From positions 1-7,376 of the forward strand of contig CANFLJ010000093.1 in assembly GCA_947447815.1 (NCBI GenBank): DNA of 7,376 nucleotides, written 5' to 3'. The position numbers were made by a program, and so were the translations under genes. Shown one piece after another: positions 1 through 5,754 of this stretch. Origin of the DNA: Chitinophagaceae bacterium. GTDB lineage: Bacteria; Bacteroidota; Bacteroidia; Chitinophagales; Chitinophagaceae. Position 1 is the first letter of the stretch. The number at the start of each line of letters is the position of its first letter. The notes under the pieces were generated by a model. It was not told the DNA's origin. It searched no databases and was given only the letters and a program-made list of their open reading frames with translations.

Positions 1-579
1 TTTAAGTTTTTTGGTAACTGTTGCTACGTTTCTTGCATTTTAGGTATTGTAAGTCTGGGATTATTTCTGTTTATAGTATCCTTTTTCCGTATTCCTAACA
101 GAAAACTGACCATTGATGAAAATAAAATTATTTGTCCTGCCGATGGTAAAGTGGTGGTAATAGAAGAGATAACCGACGTAGAATATTTTAAGGATAAGAG
201 AATACAGGTAAGCGTATTTATGAGTCCGGCGAATGTGCATGTAAACAGAAATCCGATGAGTGGCGAGGTGATTTATAATCAATATCACAAGGGAAAATAC
301 CTGGTAGCATGGCACCCAAAAAGTTCTACCGAAAACGAGCGATGGAGCGTGGCAGTAAGGAATAACAAGGGAACTATCCTGTACAAACAAATAGCCGGAG
401 CATTGGCAAAACGTATTTGCAACTATACCAAAGTGGGCGATATGGTAAATCAAACAGAAGAGTATGGCTTTATAAAATTTGGTAGCAGGGTAGATATTTT
501 ATTGCCGGTTGGCACTACTATAAATGTACAGTTGAACGAGGTAGTAAAAGGAGGTGTAACGGTGTTGGCGAGCTGGTAA
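1..579 (+). CDS. psd: Phosphatidylserine decarboxylase, short (PSD-A) type, 5' truncated by the window edge
   Basis: This enzyme decarboxylates phosphatidylserine to phosphatidylethanolamine at the inner membrane, the last step of PE synthesis. The frame is open from base 1, so the true start lies upstream; 192 codons are visible and roughly 25-35 N-terminal residues are probably missing compared with the usual length of about 220. Numbering from the first visible codon, a hydrophobic segment spans about residues 11-29. It is followed by the PADG motif (46-49, catalytic Asp48), the NVHVNR motif (78-83, His80) and the C-terminal FGSR motif (160-163). By family knowledge the proenzyme self-cleaves between Gly161 and Ser162, and Ser162 becomes the pyruvoyl cofactor of a 31-residue alpha chain. 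The Asp/His/Ser set is complete, so the enzyme looks functional. The GTG at 151 is internal, because conserved sequence including PADG precedes it. The next gene has its own promoter candidate. Confidence 0.95.
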   Translation, partial: FKFFGNCCYVSCILGIVSLGLFLFIVSFFRIPNRKLTIDENKIICPADGKVVVIEEITDVEYFKDKRIQVSVFMSPANVHVNRNPMSGEVIYNQYHKGKYLVAWHPKSSTENERWSVAVRNNKGTILYKQIAGALAKRICNYTKVGDMVNQTEEYGFIKFGSRVDILLPVGTTINVQLNEVVKGGVTVLASW

Positions 580-584
580 TTAGC

Positions 585-607
585 AAAACATTATAATAAT
601 GTGTTTT
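585..607 (+). terminator. Possible weak terminator after psd
   Basis: An AT-rich inverted repeat begins 5 bases after the psd stop. AAAACATTA (585-593) pairs with TAATGTGTTTT (597-607) around a TAA loop, with one bulged G. The T-run forms part of the stem rather than a separate tail, and there is only one G-C pair, so the structure is weak. It overlaps the region where the -33 element of the next promoter would lie. Confidence 0.35.
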
Positions 608-634
608 ACAACCCATTTCCATTGTATATATTTG
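604..634 (+). promoter_or_regulatory. Candidate Bacteroidota-type promoter for the small Lys/Cys-rich gene
   Basis: TATATTTG at 627-634 matches the Bacteroidota -7 consensus TAnnTTTG exactly. A T-rich stretch ending at 607 lies 19 bases upstream, where the -33 element is expected, but it is not a clear TTG/TTTG, so the -33 element is weak. Transcription would start near 641-643 and leave a leader of only about 15 A/T-rich bases before the ATG at 656. The exact -7 match, the intergenic position and the spacing support the call. Confidence 0.6.
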
Positions 635-655
635 CGATTCTAAAAATAAAATTAT

Positions 656-847
656 ATGAAAAAAGTATTATTGATTGCTCTTTCTGCTTTTTTAGTAAGC
701 GGAGTAGCTATGGCTCAAGACAGCACTAAGGCTAAAAAAGAATGCGAAAAGAAATCTTGTTGCAAAAAAGGTGAGAAAAAATCTTGTTGCAAAAAAGGCG
801 ATAAGAAAGAATGCGATCACAAAAAAGAAGAAAAGAAAGGAGAATAA
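656..847 (+). CDS. Small exported Lys/Cys-rich protein with tandem 9-residue repeats, function unknown
   Basis: I do not recognise a named family. The 63-residue product starts with a clear Sec signal peptide: MKK, then a hydrophobic core (4-18), then a likely signal peptidase I site after AMA (18-20). The mature part of about 43 residues is very biased: 17 Lys, 6 Cys (30, 35, 36, 44, 45, 53), one His (55), 10 acidic residues and no aromatics. It contains a 9-residue repeat, KKSCCKKGE (32-40) and KKSCCKKGD (41-49), then a degenerate third copy KKECDHKKE (50-58). Paired cysteines in a charged, unstructured chain could bind metal or form disulfides; this is inference from composition only. There is no lipobox cysteine at the cleavage site, so it should be periplasmic or secreted rather than a lipoprotein. 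It has its own promoter candidate and a strong terminator, so it is probably monocistronic. The signal peptide, framing elements and ATG in an A-rich leader make a real gene likely. Confidence 0.85.
   Translation: MKKVLLIALSAFLVSGVAMAQDSTKAKKECEKKSCCKKGEKKSCCKKGDKKECDHKKEEKKGE
749..802 (+). repeat. 27-base in-frame tandem duplication inside the Lys/Cys-rich gene
   Basis: Two adjacent 27-base units (749-775 and 776-802) are identical at 24 of 27 positions, with the three differences at third codon positions. One changes Glu to Asp and two are silent. Each unit encodes one KKSCCKKG(E/D) repeat. The near identity suggests a fairly recent duplication or strong constraint. A third, diverged unit (803-829) follows in frame. 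Confidence 0.85.
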
Positions 848-855
848 TTAATCGC

Positions 856-897
856 TATAAAATGCTCTGTTGGTAACAATAGAGCATTTTATATTTT
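856..897 (+). terminator. Strong Rho-independent terminator after the Lys/Cys-rich gene
   Basis: A perfect 13-bp inverted repeat (856-868 with 881-893; core AAAATGCTCT / AGAGCATTTT) encloses a 12-base loop and runs into a T-rich tail. It begins 8 bases after the stop codon at 845-847. The loop can pair further (TGTT with AACA). The A-rich left flank means it could also stop transcription from the other direction. It separates the small gene from the exbB operon. Confidence 0.85.
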
Positions 898-1035
898 CCG
901 GTTCTTTTATCTATCTTATATTAAATACAAAAGAAATTTTCGGCATTGCATACAAAATTCATCTTTTTTATATAGCATTGCTGCTTAATTAATAAATGTC
1001 AAAACAAATATTTCAAAACAAAAATTAAATTGATC

Positions 1036-1893
1036 ATGGCTGACATCAAACCATCTGTTGCACCAAAAGCAACCTCTTCCGTTCAACCAGCAAGAAGTAG
1101 TAATTCTATTTCGTGGATTGCACCATTAACTTGTGTTATTTTAGGCTACTTAATCTGGCGTTTTGTACTGGGTGCTGATAGCAACTTTACTTCTCCTGAT
1201 CTTAAAGGCGGTTTCTGGCCTGATCATCATGGACCAAAAGGTGCATTAGTAAAAATGTATGAAGGTGGTATCCTTGTACCATTATTGATTGGAGCATTCT
1301 TGATTGTTATTACTTTCATCATCGAAAGATTATTAACCGTACAAAAAGCGGCTGGTACTGGAAACATTACTGAATTTATCCGTAAAGTACAATTCCACTT
1401 AGCTAATAAAGATTTAGATAAAGCTGTAGCAGAGTGTGATAAACAAAAAGGATCTGTAGGAAACGTTATGAAATCTGGATTACATAAGTATAAAGAAATG
1501 ATTAACGCGGAAGGAATTTCTACGGAGCAAAAAATTATTGTAATTCAAAAAGAAATTGAAGAAGCAACTGCATTGGAATTGCCAATGTTGGAAAAGAATC
1601 TGGTATTCTTATCTACTATCGCATCGGTAGCAACCTTGATTGGTCTGTTAGGAACGGTAATGGGTATGATTCGTTCTTTCTCTAAACTAGCTGATTCTGG
1701 TGGTGGCGAAGCTGCACAACAACTTTCTCAAGGTATCTCTGAGGCATTGTTTAATACAGCATTGGGTATTGGTACTTCTGCGTTTGCGATTATATTCTAC
1801 AACATTTTTACTACTCGTATTGATGCGGTAACTTTCGGTATTGATGAGTCTGGCTTTACTTTAACGCAAAGCTTTGCTGCTAACTACAAATAG
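1036..1893 (+). CDS. exbB: ExbB, MotA/TolQ/ExbB-family proton channel subunit
   Basis: This is the pentameric channel subunit of the TonB energising motor in the inner membrane. It lets protons pass together with ExbD and transmits the energy to TonB. The 285-residue product has an Ala/Ser-rich N-terminus, an extra membrane segment (about 27-46), and then the three core helices: 78-98, 189-211 and 236-258. The long charged stretch between helices two and three (about 100-185) is the usual cytoplasmic domain. The family core is clear: GLLGTVMGMI (203-212) and the ALFNTALGIG segment (237-246). Thr207 and Thr241 match the pore-lining threonine positions of E. coli ExbB by motif alignment (inference). 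I chose the ATG at 1036 over an in-frame TTG at 1030, since it gives the typical MAD start. It is first in a four-gene operon. The 140-base upstream gap shows no convincing promoter; TAGCATTG at 973-980 is a one-mismatch -7 box with poor spacing to any -33 element. Confidence 0.94.
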   Translation: MADIKPSVAPKATSSVQPARSSNSISWIAPLTCVILGYLIWRFVLGADSNFTSPDLKGGFWPDHHGPKGALVKMYEGGILVPLLIGAFLIVITFIIERLLTVQKAAGTGNITEFIRKVQFHLANKDLDKAVAECDKQKGSVGNVMKSGLHKYKEMINAEGISTEQKIIVIQKEIEEATALELPMLEKNLVFLSTIASVATLIGLLGTVMGMIRSFSKLADSGGGEAAQQLSQGISEALFNTALGIGTSAFAIIFYNIFTTRIDAVTFGIDESGFTLTQSFAANYK

Positions 1894-1962
1894 TAGCTGC
1901 AAAAAGTTTTGTGGAAAAAATAAAGAACTGAATCTTAATTATCGAATACTAAATTAATAACA

Positions 1963-2625
1963 ATGGGTAGGCCAAAAATACCGAGGAAAAGTACAGCAAT
2001 AGATATGACCGCCATGTGCGACGTTGCATTTTTGCTCTTATCCTTTTTTATCTTAACTACTAAGTTTAAGCCTGCAGAAGCAATTGCAGTGTCTACTCCT
2101 AGTTCAGTTGCCTCGAAGGTTGCTCCAGATAAAGATGTAGTTTTAGTAACTATTGATCCTACAGGAAAAGTATTCTTATCAATGGGTGATGACAAAAGAG
2201 ATCTTGCTAAAAAGGAAGCTCTTGCTGATGCCATCATGAAAACAAAAGGAATAACTTTTGACAAACAAAAATTTGCTAAGGCACATTTCTGGGGATGTTC
2301 ATTTTCTCAATTACCTTCTTATTTAAGTATACCGGAAGAAAATCGTAAAGGAAACGCCTTAGCGGGTATTCCTGCAGACTCTACCAAAGGTGGAAATGAA
2401 TTTGCAGAGTGGATGACTTTTATCAAGACCGTATACATGGGGGATAAGATGAACCTTTTACTGAAAGGAGATAATGCTGCAAAGTATCCTGCTTTTAAGA
2501 GCGTGATTGATGCATTCAAGAAAAACGATCTGATGAAGTTTCAGATGGTTACCAATCCTGAAAGTATACCAACCGGCACAGAACTCTGGAGAAAGAGTAT
2601 TAAGGGAGAAAAGAGAGACGATTAA
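1963..2625 (+). CDS. exbD: ExbD-family biopolymer transporter, long form (first of two)
   Basis: ExbD proteins couple proton flow through the ExbB ring to TonB. This one has 220 residues, against about 140 for E. coli ExbD. A basic N-terminus (1-13) is followed by one membrane helix (about 17-35) with the proton-carrying aspartate in MTAMCDVAFLLL (Asp20). This aspartate corresponds to Asp25 of E. coli ExbD. The Pro usually found in the TPxxD motif is Ala17 here. The periplasmic part begins with a short beta-rich segment (58-74). An additional stretch (about 96-153) including FWGCSFSQLP is not found in the short proteobacterial form. The canonical end follows (LLLKGDNAAKYPAFKSVIDA, 165-184). 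Long ExbD forms like this are usual in Bacteroidota. It lies 69 bases after exbB with no hairpin or gene in between, so co-transcription is likely. Confidence 0.92.
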   Translation: MGRPKIPRKSTAIDMTAMCDVAFLLLSFFILTTKFKPAEAIAVSTPSSVASKVAPDKDVVLVTIDPTGKVFLSMGDDKRDLAKKEALADAIMKTKGITFDKQKFAKAHFWGCSFSQLPSYLSIPEENRKGNALAGIPADSTKGGNEFAEWMTFIKTVYMGDKMNLLLKGDNAAKYPAFKSVIDAFKKNDLMKFQMVTNPESIPTGTELWRKSIKGEKRDD

Positions 2626-2655
2626 AAAATTTATTTAAATTAAAATATTCCAGCT

Positions 2656-3216
2656 ATGGCAGAAATGGATACCTCGTCGGGAGGCGGACACAAAAAAGGA
2701 CCCGGCGTCAAAAAAGGGAAGAAACTATCTACGAGAGTGGATTTGACACCCATGGTGGATCTGGGTTTCTTGCTGATTACCTTCTTCATCTTTACTACAA
2801 CAATGAGTCAGCCAACAGCGATGAAATTGTTTTTACCTAAAGATGCAGATAATCCCGAAGATCAGAATAAAGCAAAGGAATCTGGCGCTTTAACTGTTCT
2901 ATTGGGAAAAGATAACCACGTATTTTATTACGAAGGAATTCTGGATAATTCAAATGCTTCTACCAAATTTAAATCGGCCAACTTCGGCAACGGAGAAGAC
3001 GGATTAAGAACAGAAATTATCCGTAAAAAAGCAAGTACACCAGACAAGGATTTTGTAGTAGTTATAAAACCTGGTGCTGAGTGTACGTATAAAAATGTAG
3101 TAGATGCTTTGGATGAAATGTCTATCAGCGATGTAAAACGTTATGCGCTTGTAGATATTTCGGAAGTGGAAACTCAATTGATAAAAGCAACAGAAGGAGC
3201 TACAGGGGCTAAATAA
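2656..3216 (+). CDS. exbD: ExbD-family biopolymer transporter, second divergent copy
   Basis: This is the second ExbD of the operon, 186 residues, starting 30 bases after the first. A Gly/Lys-rich cytoplasmic tail (1-24) precedes the single membrane helix. The proton-carrying Asp35 sits in the motif RVDLTPMVDLGFLL (27-40), which keeps the canonical TPMVD that the first copy has lost. The helix runs to about residue 50. The periplasmic domain has a beta segment (78-93), an insert rich in Asn/Gly/Ser (about 94-116), and the usual ExbD C-terminal fold: FVVVIKPGAECTYKNVVDAL (133-152) followed by a YALVDI strand (163-168). Outside the membrane helix and the C-terminal domain it shares little with its neighbour, so the pair is old rather than a recent duplication. 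By family knowledge two ExbD chains sit inside one ExbB pentamer; that these two pair with each other is inference. Confidence 0.92.
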   Translation: MAEMDTSSGGGHKKGPGVKKGKKLSTRVDLTPMVDLGFLLITFFIFTTTMSQPTAMKLFLPKDADNPEDQNKAKESGALTVLLGKDNHVFYYEGILDNSNASTKFKSANFGNGEDGLRTEIIRKKASTPDKDFVVVIKPGAECTYKNVVDALDEMSISDVKRYALVDISEVETQLIKATEGATGAK

Positions 3217-3263
3217 TTGTGCAAATTATTGGTCAGTGCATCTCATTCATAAAAAGATTTTAA

Positions 3264-4100
3264 ATGGATATCAATAAAATATTAACCGCCGATTTTCTGG
3301 ATATACTATTCGAAGGAAGGTATAAAGATTACGGAGCATACGAACTAAGAAAATCGTATAACGAAAGAATCAGATACGCTTTGATTGGTACGGTTGCCAT
3401 TTGTGCTGCTGTATTATTACTTAACTTCTTTGCTAATAGTGGAAGTAAGAAAAAGGCAGATATTATTGTAGCGGATGTGGTATTGGATAATGTAGCAAAG
3501 GATGAAAAAAAGCCTGATGCTCCACCGCCACCACCGCCACCAAAGCAAGAGCCTCCTAAGGTAGAAATCACCAAGTTTACCCCTCCTAAAATCGTAAAAG
3601 ATGAGGAAGTAAAACCGGATGAAGAAATTAAAGAGGTAAAGCAATTAGAAGATACTAAGATTGGTAAAATCAATCAGGAAGGAGAAAAAGATAATAATAT
3701 TGTTGCTCCTGTAGAAGCTGCTGGTACTGGTAAAGTGGAAGCCCCTAAAGAAGAAAACTGGGATCAGACCTTTACTTCTGTACAAATTGAAGCTGCGTTT
3801 CCTGGTGGTCAGCCTGCATGGCAAAAATATCTGGAAAGAAACCTTGACAGAGATGTTATTGCCAATAAAGGTGGTCCGGCTGGTAACTATACTGTAAAAG
3901 TAACTTTTATTGTAGATAAAAATGGTAACGTAAGTGATGTAGTAGGTGTATTAGAAGGAGGCGGAGAAGATTACGGTGCTATAGACGAAGCAGTAAGAGT
4001 AATAAAGAAAGGACCTAAATGGGCTCCGGGTGTTCAAAATGGTCATCAGGTGAAAGCCTACAGATCGCAAAGAATTACCTTCCAGGTTCAAGATCAATAG
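3264..4100 (+). CDS. tonB: TonB energy transducer
   Basis: TonB carries energy from the ExbB/ExbD motor across the periplasm to outer-membrane receptors. The 278-residue product starts with a cytoplasmic segment containing YKDYGAYELRKSYNERIRYA (20-39), a form typical of Bacteroidota TonB and longer than the enterobacterial one. A membrane anchor follows (about 38-57). The periplasmic linker (60-165) has a run of seven prolines (87-93), then PPK and Lys/Glu-rich stretches, as expected for an extended spacer. The C-terminal receptor-binding domain (about 172-276) has the typical AAFPGGQPAWQKYLERNL segment (177-194), the TVKVTFIVDKNGNVSDV strand pair (210-226) and the KWAPGVQNGHQVKAYRSQ end (252-269). 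It is the last gene of the exbB-exbD-exbD-tonB operon, 47 bases after the second exbD, and is followed by a terminator-like hairpin. Nothing appears broken. Confidence 0.95.
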   Translation: MDINKILTADFLDILFEGRYKDYGAYELRKSYNERIRYALIGTVAICAAVLLLNFFANSGSKKKADIIVADVVLDNVAKDEKKPDAPPPPPPPKQEPPKVEITKFTPPKIVKDEEVKPDEEIKEVKQLEDTKIGKINQEGEKDNNIVAPVEAAGTGKVEAPKEENWDQTFTSVQIEAAFPGGQPAWQKYLERNLDRDVIANKGGPAGNYTVKVTFIVDKNGNVSDVVGVLEGGGEDYGAIDEAVRVIKKGPKWAPGVQNGHQVKAYRSQRITFQVQDQ

Positions 4101-4125
4101 TCTTAATTGTAAAAAATATCTTCAG

Positions 4126-4163
4126 ATCCTCTCATCGTTTGCATGGGAGGATTTGTTGTTTAT
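4126..4163 (+). terminator. Probable terminator of the exb-tonB operon
   Basis: A 10-bp stem, ATCCTCTCAT (4126-4135) with ATGGGAGGAT (4143-4152), contains one G-U pair and closes a 7-base loop. A T-rich stretch (TTTGTTGTTTAT) follows. It begins 25 bases after the tonB stop codon and precedes the heptad repeat tract. The tail is interrupted by Gs, so termination strength is uncertain. Confidence 0.7.
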
Positions 4164-4170
4164 AGGGAAT

Positions 4171-4247
4171 AGATAGGAGATAGGAGTCAGGAGGAAGGAG
4201 ACAGGAGAATACATCGTGAGTCGTGAGAAATACATCGTGAGTCGTGG
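4171..4247 (+). repeat. Intergenic heptanucleotide repeat tract (11 units of 7 bases)
   Basis: The 77 bases divide exactly into eleven 7-base units without a phase change. First come five purine-rich units: AGATAGG, AGATAGG, AGTCAGG, AGGAAGG and AGACAGG. Next comes a 21-base motif of three units (AGAATAC, ATCGTGA, GTCGTGA), and then a second copy of it (GAAATAC, ATCGTGA, GTCGTGG). The 21-base motif is therefore a higher-order repeat built on the same 7-base period. The upper strand is almost free of C and T in the first half. The tract lies between the tonB terminator and the mnmE start, ending 27 bases before the ATG. Short heptanucleotide repeats between genes are known in other bacteria, notably cyanobacteria; the role here is unknown. 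Confidence 0.9.
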
Positions 4248-4252
4248 GGAAT

Positions 4253-4260
4253 TTCATTTG
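4253..4260 (+). promoter_or_regulatory. Possible -7 box of the mnmE promoter
   Basis: TTCATTTG differs at one position from the Bacteroidota -7 consensus TAnnTTTG. It would start transcription near 4267 and give a leader of fewer than 10 bases. The -33 region would fall inside the heptad repeat (about 4231-4234), and no TTG or TTTG is visible there. mnmE needs some promoter here if the hairpin after tonB works, which is the main reason for listing it. Confidence 0.3.
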
Positions 4261-4274
4261 AAAATAAATAAAAT

Positions 4275-5651
4275 ATGTCTAAATTATCAGGTTGGGATGA
4301 TACCATTGTAGCCCTTGCTACCGCTCCGGGTGTTAGTGCTATAGGTGTGATAAGGATTAGTGGCAGCAATGCTTTTAGTATCATCAATGAATTATTTCCT
4401 TCCAAGAACTTAATGGCACAGGCTTCTCATACCATTCACGTGGGCATGATGCGGAATAAGGAAGAACTGCTGGATGAAGTAGTGGTTTCTTTATTTATAA
4501 ATCCGAAGTCGTTTACCGGAGAAGATGTAATAGAAATAGGCTGTCATGGTTCTCCCTTTATTCAGGAGAAAATTATGCAGGCCATTACCGATAAAGGAGC
4601 CCGAATAGCGAAGCCAGGAGAATTTACCCAGAGAGCATTTTTGAATGGTAAGCTGGATCTTACGCAGGCAGAAGCCGTGGCCGATCTGATAGCCAGCAAT
4701 ACAGAAGCAAGCAGAAAGACGGCTCTTACGAATATAAGAGGCGGTTTTTCGTCGGTATTATCGGAACTAAGAGAACAGCTGATAAAGTTTTCTGCTTTAA
4801 TAGAACTGGAGCTGGATTTTTCGCAGGAAGATGTGGAGTTTGCCGACAGAACATTACTGAGAGAGAATATTGCTTTGCTACAAAAACAATGTAGCAAACT
4901 ATTGCAGTCCTTTGTGTTGGGCAATGTGATAAAGCAAGGAGTGAAGGTGGCCATCATTGGTAAACCTAACGCAGGAAAGTCTACTTTATTAAATACCTTG
5001 CTCAACGAAAACCGAGCGATAGTAAGCGAGATAGCCGGAACCACCAGGGATACCATTGAAGAAATAATTAATATAAAAGGAATACTATTCCGCTTGATAG
5101 ATACGGCAGGCATCAGAGAACATACTGCCGATGTAATAGAAAAAATGGGGGTAGCAAAGAGCTACGATAAAATGAACGAGGCCGATGTGGTGCTGTACTT
5201 GTTTGATAAAACGGATACCCCTCAGGAAGAATTGACCATGCTGGAAGAACGACTAGCCAATAGCAACATTAAATACCTATTGGTAGCCAACAAAGTGGAT
5301 ATAGAAACAGGGGAGATAAATGAATTTAAAACCAAGCAACCAGTAATCTGTATCTCTGCTAAAGCGAAGAATAATATAGAAGAACTGATAGATAAATTGT
5401 TTGTGCTGGCGGTAAATCAGGACATAGAAAAAGATGCCGTAATAGTAACCAATGCACGCCACTATCAATCGCTGGAAAGACTCAGTAAAGCGTTGGAGGA
5501 AGTACAGGAGGGTATGAACAATAGTATACCGGGCGATTTGCTGGCATTGGATATCAAAGAGGCACTACAACATCTGGGGGAGATAACAGGGGAAATAACT
5601 TCGGAAGATCAGCTTGATTTTATCTTTAGTAAGTTTTGTATAGGAAAGTAA
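4275..5651 (+). CDS. mnmE: MnmE, tRNA uridine-34 5-carboxymethylaminomethyl modification GTPase
   Basis: With its partner MnmG (not in this window), MnmE installs the cmnm5 group on wobble uridine 34 of certain tRNAs, using methylene-tetrahydrofolate and GTP hydrolysis in the cytoplasm. The 458-residue product is full length for the family. The N-terminal folate-binding and dimerisation domain (about 8-124) starts with DTIVALATAPG (9-19). It is followed by the KPGEFTQRAFLNGKLDLTQA segment (113-132) and a helical domain. The inserted G domain has every motif: G1 GKPNAGKST (229-237), G2 GTTRDT (255-260), G3 DTAG (276-279), G4 NKVD (339-342) and G5 SAK (361-363). The protein ends in FCIGK; Cys455 of this C-terminal CxGK motif is essential for modification in characterised MnmE proteins. 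The ATG at 4275 lies in an A/T-rich leader, and the conserved domain begins within ten residues. It has no functional tie to its neighbours and probably forms its own transcription unit. Confidence 0.98.
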   Translation: MSKLSGWDDTIVALATAPGVSAIGVIRISGSNAFSIINELFPSKNLMAQASHTIHVGMMRNKEELLDEVVVSLFINPKSFTGEDVIEIGCHGSPFIQEKIMQAITDKGARIAKPGEFTQRAFLNGKLDLTQAEAVADLIASNTEASRKTALTNIRGGFSSVLSELREQLIKFSALIELELDFSQEDVEFADRTLLRENIALLQKQCSKLLQSFVLGNVIKQGVKVAIIGKPNAGKSTLLNTLLNENRAIVSEIAGTTRDTIEEIINIKGILFRLIDTAGIREHTADVIEKMGVAKSYDKMNEADVVLYLFDKTDTPQEELTMLEERLANSNIKYLLVANKVDIETGEINEFKTKQPVICISAKAKNNIEELIDKLFVLAVNQDIEKDAVIVTNARHYQSLERLSKALEEVQEGMNNSIPGDLLALDIKEALQHLGEITGEITSEDQLDFIFSKFCIGK

Positions 5652-5681
5652 TAAAACCTATAAAATTCATATTATAAAAAG

Positions 5682-5706
5682 AGTCGATTTAACTTAAAAG
5701 TCGATT
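5682..5706 (+). repeat. Short direct repeat AGTCGATT downstream of mnmE
   Basis: AGTCGATT occurs at 5682-5689 and again at 5699-5706, 17 bases apart, in the 196-base gap between mnmE and the receptor. Both copies have A-rich left flanks. Two half-sites at this distance could be a regulator site, or could be chance in AT-rich DNA. The rest of the gap shows no gene and no clear promoter on the + strand. Confidence 0.3.
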
Positions 5707-5726
5707 AATAGTCTTTTAGGCTGCAA

Positions 5727-5754
5727 TAATCTGAAGATTAGTTTTTATTTTTAT
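5727..5754 (+). terminator. Possible terminator after mnmE
   Basis: A 5-bp stem, TAATC (5727-5731) with GATTA (5736-5740), closes a TGAA loop and is followed directly by GTTTTTATTTTTAT. The T-tail is good but the stem is short and has only one G-C pair. The position, about 75 bases after the mnmE stop, is suitable. Confidence 0.4.

Noticed and set aside
151..153. GTG as the start of psd
   Set aside because: The frame is open to base 1, and the conserved PADG motif and membrane segment lie upstream; the gene is truncated by the window edge.
61..453. A 130-codon open frame on the minus strand opposite psd
   Set aside because: psd has intact catalytic motifs on the + strand through this stretch; the minus product has no recognisable features.
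1030..1035. TTG as an upstream start for exbB
   Set aside because: It adds only two residues, and the ATG at 1036 gives the more usual start.
1894..1962. A possible small gene or regulator site between exbB and the first exbD
   Set aside because: No open frame, hairpin or repeat of note is present; it appears to be a plain intra-operon spacer.
3329..3673. Minus-strand frames opposite tonB with Gly-rich or Trp/Arg-rich runs
   Set aside because: The runs are the complement of the TonB proline codons, so they are by-products of the proline tract.
1036..4100. The exbB-exbD-exbD-tonB cluster as a novel secretion, gliding or defence system
   Set aside because: All four proteins have clear TonB-motor features, and this gene order is well known in Bacteroidota; there are no effector, nuclease or gliding proteins next to it.
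4208..4249. The two 21-base repeat copies as a minimal CRISPR or a direct-repeat attachment site
   Set aside because: The copies are adjacent without spacers, there are no cas genes or integrase, and the 7-base period explains them.
4562..5113. A 183-codon open frame on the minus strand inside mnmE
   Set aside because: It lies entirely within the highly conserved mnmE coding sequence on the other strand, and its translation has no domain-like pattern; it is a shadow frame.
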